Positions 13,998 to 16,120 of a stretch of 16,120 bases of DNA are shown here, in pieces; the stretch's first letter is position 1, and each line of letters starts with the position of its first letter. The notes beneath the pieces are model-generated. The model made no database searches. It had not been told where the DNA came from and saw only the letters and a program-made list of their open reading frames with translations. The position numbers and the translations under genes are program-made. Source of the stretch: JACJYE01 sp964432875 (GTDB lineage Bacteria > Bacteroidota > Bacteroidia > Chitinophagales > Saprospiraceae); assembly GCA_964432875.1 (NCBI GenBank), contig CAYSPJ010000114.1:1-16120 (forward strand), written 5' to 3'.

Positions 13998-14067
13998 GCT
14001 GCGAGTCGCGAGATGCGAGATACGAGATGCGAGATGGCTCGAAACTCGAAACTCGCAGCTCGAAACT
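13998..14067. repeat. Heptameric direct/inverted repeat block between nqrD and nqrE
   Basis: Five tandem heptamers of the GCGAGAT type (14001-14035: GCGAGTC, GCGAGAT twice, ACGAGAT, GCGAGAT) are followed by GG and four of the CTCGAAA type (14038-14065, the third being CTCGCAG). The outer GCTGCGAGT (13998-14006) and ACTCGCAGC (14051-14059) are perfect 9-bp inverted arms, so the transcript can fold into a long hairpin. It starts 5 nt after the nqrD stop codon. Such CTCGAAACTCG-rich intergenic repeats appear to be dispersed in some Bacteroidota genomes (from memory). TCGAAACTCGC recurs at 5803-5813. Confidence 0.75.
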
Positions 14068-14100
14068 AATCAAATAGTACTAAACTTTAAACCAATTCAA

Positions 14101-14122
14101 GCCGCGCCTGCCGGGCAGCGGC
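14101..14122 (+). other. GC-rich hairpin upstream of nqrE
   Basis: GCCG (14101-14104) pairs with CGGC (14119-14122), and CTGCC (14108-14112) pairs with GGCAG (14114-14118), with a 3-nt bulge. There is no T-tract after it, so it is not a terminator. It ends 22 nt before the nqrE ATG and may affect mRNA stability or nqrE translation. Confidence 0.35.
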
Positions 14123-14144
14123 CAGCAGTTCAAAAACATCAGAC

Positions 14145-14753
14145 ATGGAATTCCTGAATACCTTCATAAAAGCAGCCTTCATCGAGAACCTGGTTTTGGC
14201 CTATTTCTTGGGGATGTGCTCCTATCTGGCCGTATCCAAGAGCGTGAAAACGGGCTTCGGCCTGGGCCTGGCAGTCATTTTCGTCTTGGGCATCACCATG
14301 CCCATCAACTGGCTGATCAATGAATACCTGCTCAGTGAGAGCGGCATCTTTGGTATGGACCTCACCTTCCTGCGTTTCATCCTCTTCATCGCAGTTATCG
14401 CTTCGATGGTACAATTGGTGGAGATGGTCGTGGAAAAAGTTTCGCCGGCCCTGTATGCCGCCCTGGGGATCTTTCTGCCGCTCATCACGGTAAACTGTGC
14501 CATTTTGGGCGGATCGCTCTTCATGGTGTCGCGGGAGTACAATTTTTCCAACTCGCTGGCCTTTGGCCTGGGCGGCGGCTTTGGTTGGTTCCTGGCTATT
14601 ATCGCCATCGCGGCCATCCGGGAGAAGATACGCTATTCCAACGTGCCGCCAGCTTTGCGCGGCCTGGGTATGGCCTTCATCCTGACCGGATTGATGGGGA
14701 TCGCCTTTATGAGCCTGATGGGTATCGACCCGGCGGCTTTTGCTTCTAAGTAA
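14145..14753 (+). CDS. nqrE: Na+-NQR subunit E, membrane subunit
   Basis: A 202-aa polytopic membrane protein of normal length for NqrE and homologous to NqrD in inverted topology. The Fe-centre cysteines are C25 in FLGMCSYLAVSK (21-32) and C118 in ITVNCAILGGSLFM (114-127). The ends of the family signature are clear: ENLVLAYFLGMC near the N-terminus and RGLGMAFILTGLMGIAFM near the C-terminus. It starts 151 nt after nqrD, the longest gap in the operon, which is filled by the heptamer repeat block and a hairpin. It is followed 39 nt later by nqrF. Confidence 0.96.
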   Translation: MEFLNTFIKAAFIENLVLAYFLGMCSYLAVSKSVKTGFGLGLAVIFVLGITMPINWLINEYLLSESGIFGMDLTFLRFILFIAVIASMVQLVEMVVEKVSPALYAALGIFLPLITVNCAILGGSLFMVSREYNFSNSLAFGLGGGFGWFLAIIAIAAIREKIRYSNVPPALRGLGMAFILTGLMGIAFMSLMGIDPAAFASK

Positions 14754-14792
14754 GCAAAGATTGAAACAAGAAATTAAACTTACACTGATACC

Positions 14793-16097
14793 ATGACGAC
14801 TATCATATTTGCTGTTATCGTCTTCAGCCTTGTTATCCTGGCTCTATCCTTCATGCTCATCTTTGCAAGGAAGAAGCTGGTGCCACAAGGCGATGTCAAG
14901 ATTATTATCAATGGTGACGAGGAGAACCCCCTGCTGGTGTCTCCGGGCAGCTCCTTGCTGTCTGCCCTATCCGATAAAAATGTTTTTCTGCCCTCAGCCT
15001 GCGGCGGCGGCGGCACCTGTGCCATGTGCGAGTGCCACATCGACGAAGGTGGCGGCGATGTGCTGCCCACCGAGCTCAACCACCTCACCCGCCGCGAAGT
15101 GGCCGAGCACAAACGCCTGGCCTGCCAGGTTAAAGTGCGGCAGGACATGCGCATCCGTGTGCCAGAGGAAATCTTTGGCATCAAGAAGTGGGAATGCGAA
15201 GTGGTCTCCAACTACAACGTAGCTTCTTTTATCAAAGAGTTCGTGGTAAAACTGCCGGAAGGCGAATCCCTGGATTTCCAGTCGGGGGGCTATATCCAAA
15301 TCGATGTGCCTAAAATCACGGTCGAGTTCAAAGATATGGACATTGCTGCCCACCCGGAACACCATCCCGGAGAGCCTGACAAATTCCGCAGTGAGTGGGA
15401 TAAATTCAAACTCTGGGATTTAAAGATGGTCAATGATGAGGAGCAATTCCGCGCTTATTCTATGGCGAATCACCCGGCAGAAGGGGATATCATCATGTTG
15501 AATATCCGGATTGCTACGCCGCCCTGGGATCGGGTTGCCAACAACTGGATGGCTGTCAACCCCGGGGTGTGTTCCTCTTATGTCTTTGGCTGCAAACCCG
15601 GCGATAAGGTGATGATTTCAGGGCCTTACGGCGAATTCTTCATCAAGCCCACCCAAAAGGAAATGGTTTATATCGGTGGCGGTGCTGGTATGGCACCTCT
15701 GCGCTCGCACCTCTTCCACCTGTTCCATACCTTGAAGACTACCGACCGCAAGGTTTCTTTTTGGTATGGCGGCCGCACCCGGCGCGAGCTGTTCTACATC
15801 GAGCAGTTCCGCGAAATCGAGAAGCAGTTCCCCAACTTCAAGTTCTATGTGGCCCTCGACAACCCGCTGCCCGAAGACAACTGGCAGGTCAAGGAGAATA
15901 TTGACGCCCCGGGCGATGGTTTCAAAGGCTTTATCATGCCGGTGCTTTATGAGCAGTATCTGAAGAATCACCCCGAGCCTGAAGAGGTGGAGTACTACTT
16001 CTGCGGCCCGCCCCTGATGAACGCTTCGGTCATCAAAAGCCTGGACGAACTGGGCGTACCCGAATCAAATATTGCTTTCGACGACTTCGGCGGATAG
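14793..16097 (+). CDS. nqrF: Na+-NQR subunit F, NADH dehydrogenase with 2Fe-2S and FAD
   Basis: NqrF takes electrons from NADH and passes them through FAD and a 2Fe-2S cluster into the complex on the cytoplasmic side. The 434-aa protein has one N-terminal helix (about 4-25), then a plant-type ferredoxin domain with cluster cysteines C70, C76, C79 and C111 (SACGGGGTCAMC; LACQV). The FAD-binding RAYSMANHP is at 220-228, the NAD-binding GGGAGMAPLR at 295-304, and YFCGPPLMN at 402-410. The C-terminus FDDFGG is the usual NqrF end. V. cholerae NqrF is 408 aa; the extra length is mainly in the FAD domain, around 180-215. It is the last nqr gene; the 23 nt after it in the window hold no visible terminator. 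Confidence 0.97.
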   Translation: MTTIIFAVIVFSLVILALSFMLIFARKKLVPQGDVKIIINGDEENPLLVSPGSSLLSALSDKNVFLPSACGGGGTCAMCECHIDEGGGDVLPTELNHLTRREVAEHKRLACQVKVRQDMRIRVPEEIFGIKKWECEVVSNYNVASFIKEFVVKLPEGESLDFQSGGYIQIDVPKITVEFKDMDIAAHPEHHPGEPDKFRSEWDKFKLWDLKMVNDEEQFRAYSMANHPAEGDIIMLNIRIATPPWDRVANNWMAVNPGVCSSYVFGCKPGDKVMISGPYGEFFIKPTQKEMVYIGGGAGMAPLRSHLFHLFHTLKTTDRKVSFWYGGRTRRELFYIEQFREIEKQFPNFKFYVALDNPLPEDNWQVKENIDAPGDGFKGFIMPVLYEQYLKNHPEPEEVEYYFCGPPLMNASVIKSLDELGVPESNIAFDDFGG

Positions 16098-16120
16098 CGC
16101 TGAGCCCGTCTTTGCATCAA

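Noticed and set aside
13998..14067. Heptamer block as a CRISPR array
   Set aside because: The units are 7 bp without spacers and change orientation; there are no cas genes nearby.

Overview
The window looks like a chromosomal segment of a Bacteroidota bacterium, most likely a Saprospiria-type organism (Saprospiraceae, Lewinella or Haliscomenobacter relatives). The grounds are: TAnnTTTG-type promoter elements, weak or absent Shine-Dalgarno sequences with A-rich leaders, an acidic lipoprotein export motif after the lipid cysteine, an ECF sigma factor paired with a membrane protein ending in an outer-membrane beta-barrel, and a six-gene Na+-NQR operon with Bacteroidota-style sequences. The species assignment is inference. 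No rRNA, tRNA, CRISPR array, phage gene or insertion sequence was seen.

Left part (149-8464), all on the minus strand. Reading in the direction of transcription from 8464 there is an ECF sigma factor, then (ATGA overlap) a dual-membrane anti-sigma-like protein with a C-terminal beta-barrel, then a 227-aa protein that resembles the N-terminal domain of McrB-like AAA+ proteins but has no ATPase. After a 131-nt gap with a hairpin come an uncharacterised 443-aa protein with a possible YbjN-like domain, PaaD (maturation factor of phenylacetyl-CoA epoxidase), PaaG (ring-epoxide isomerase), an uncharacterised exported protein with a C-terminal CxxC, and a MACPF/perforin-domain lipoprotein with a C-terminal MABP beta-prism.

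Middle (8465-9479). A 348-nt divergent intergenic region with several homopolymeric A/T tracts separates the sigma factor from paaI, a phenylacetate-pathway thioesterase on the plus strand. After paaI lie a terminator-like hairpin, a 17-bp palindrome resembling a metalloregulator box, and a good TAnnTTTG promoter element.

Right part (9480-16097), plus strand: the complete nqrABCDEF operon for the Na+-translocating NADH:quinone reductase. All recognisable cofactor residues are present: the FMN threonines of NqrB and NqrC, the paired cysteines of NqrD and NqrE, and the 2Fe-2S, FAD and NADH motifs of NqrF. NqrA carries an unusual extension of about 95 residues containing a signal-peptide-like segment and a transmembrane helix. 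The nqrD-nqrE gap is interrupted by heptameric direct/inverted repeats, part of which recur as an exact 11-mer in another intergenic hairpin of the window.

How the genes fit together: three phenylacetate catabolism genes (paaD, paaG, paaI) are scattered over about 6 kb without the oxygenase genes paaABCE, so the pathway must be completed elsewhere. The Na+-NQR oxidises NADH, including that from such catabolism, and exports Na+. The sigma/anti-sigma pair is probably an envelope-sensing circuit. The MACPF lipoprotein is probably displayed at the cell surface.
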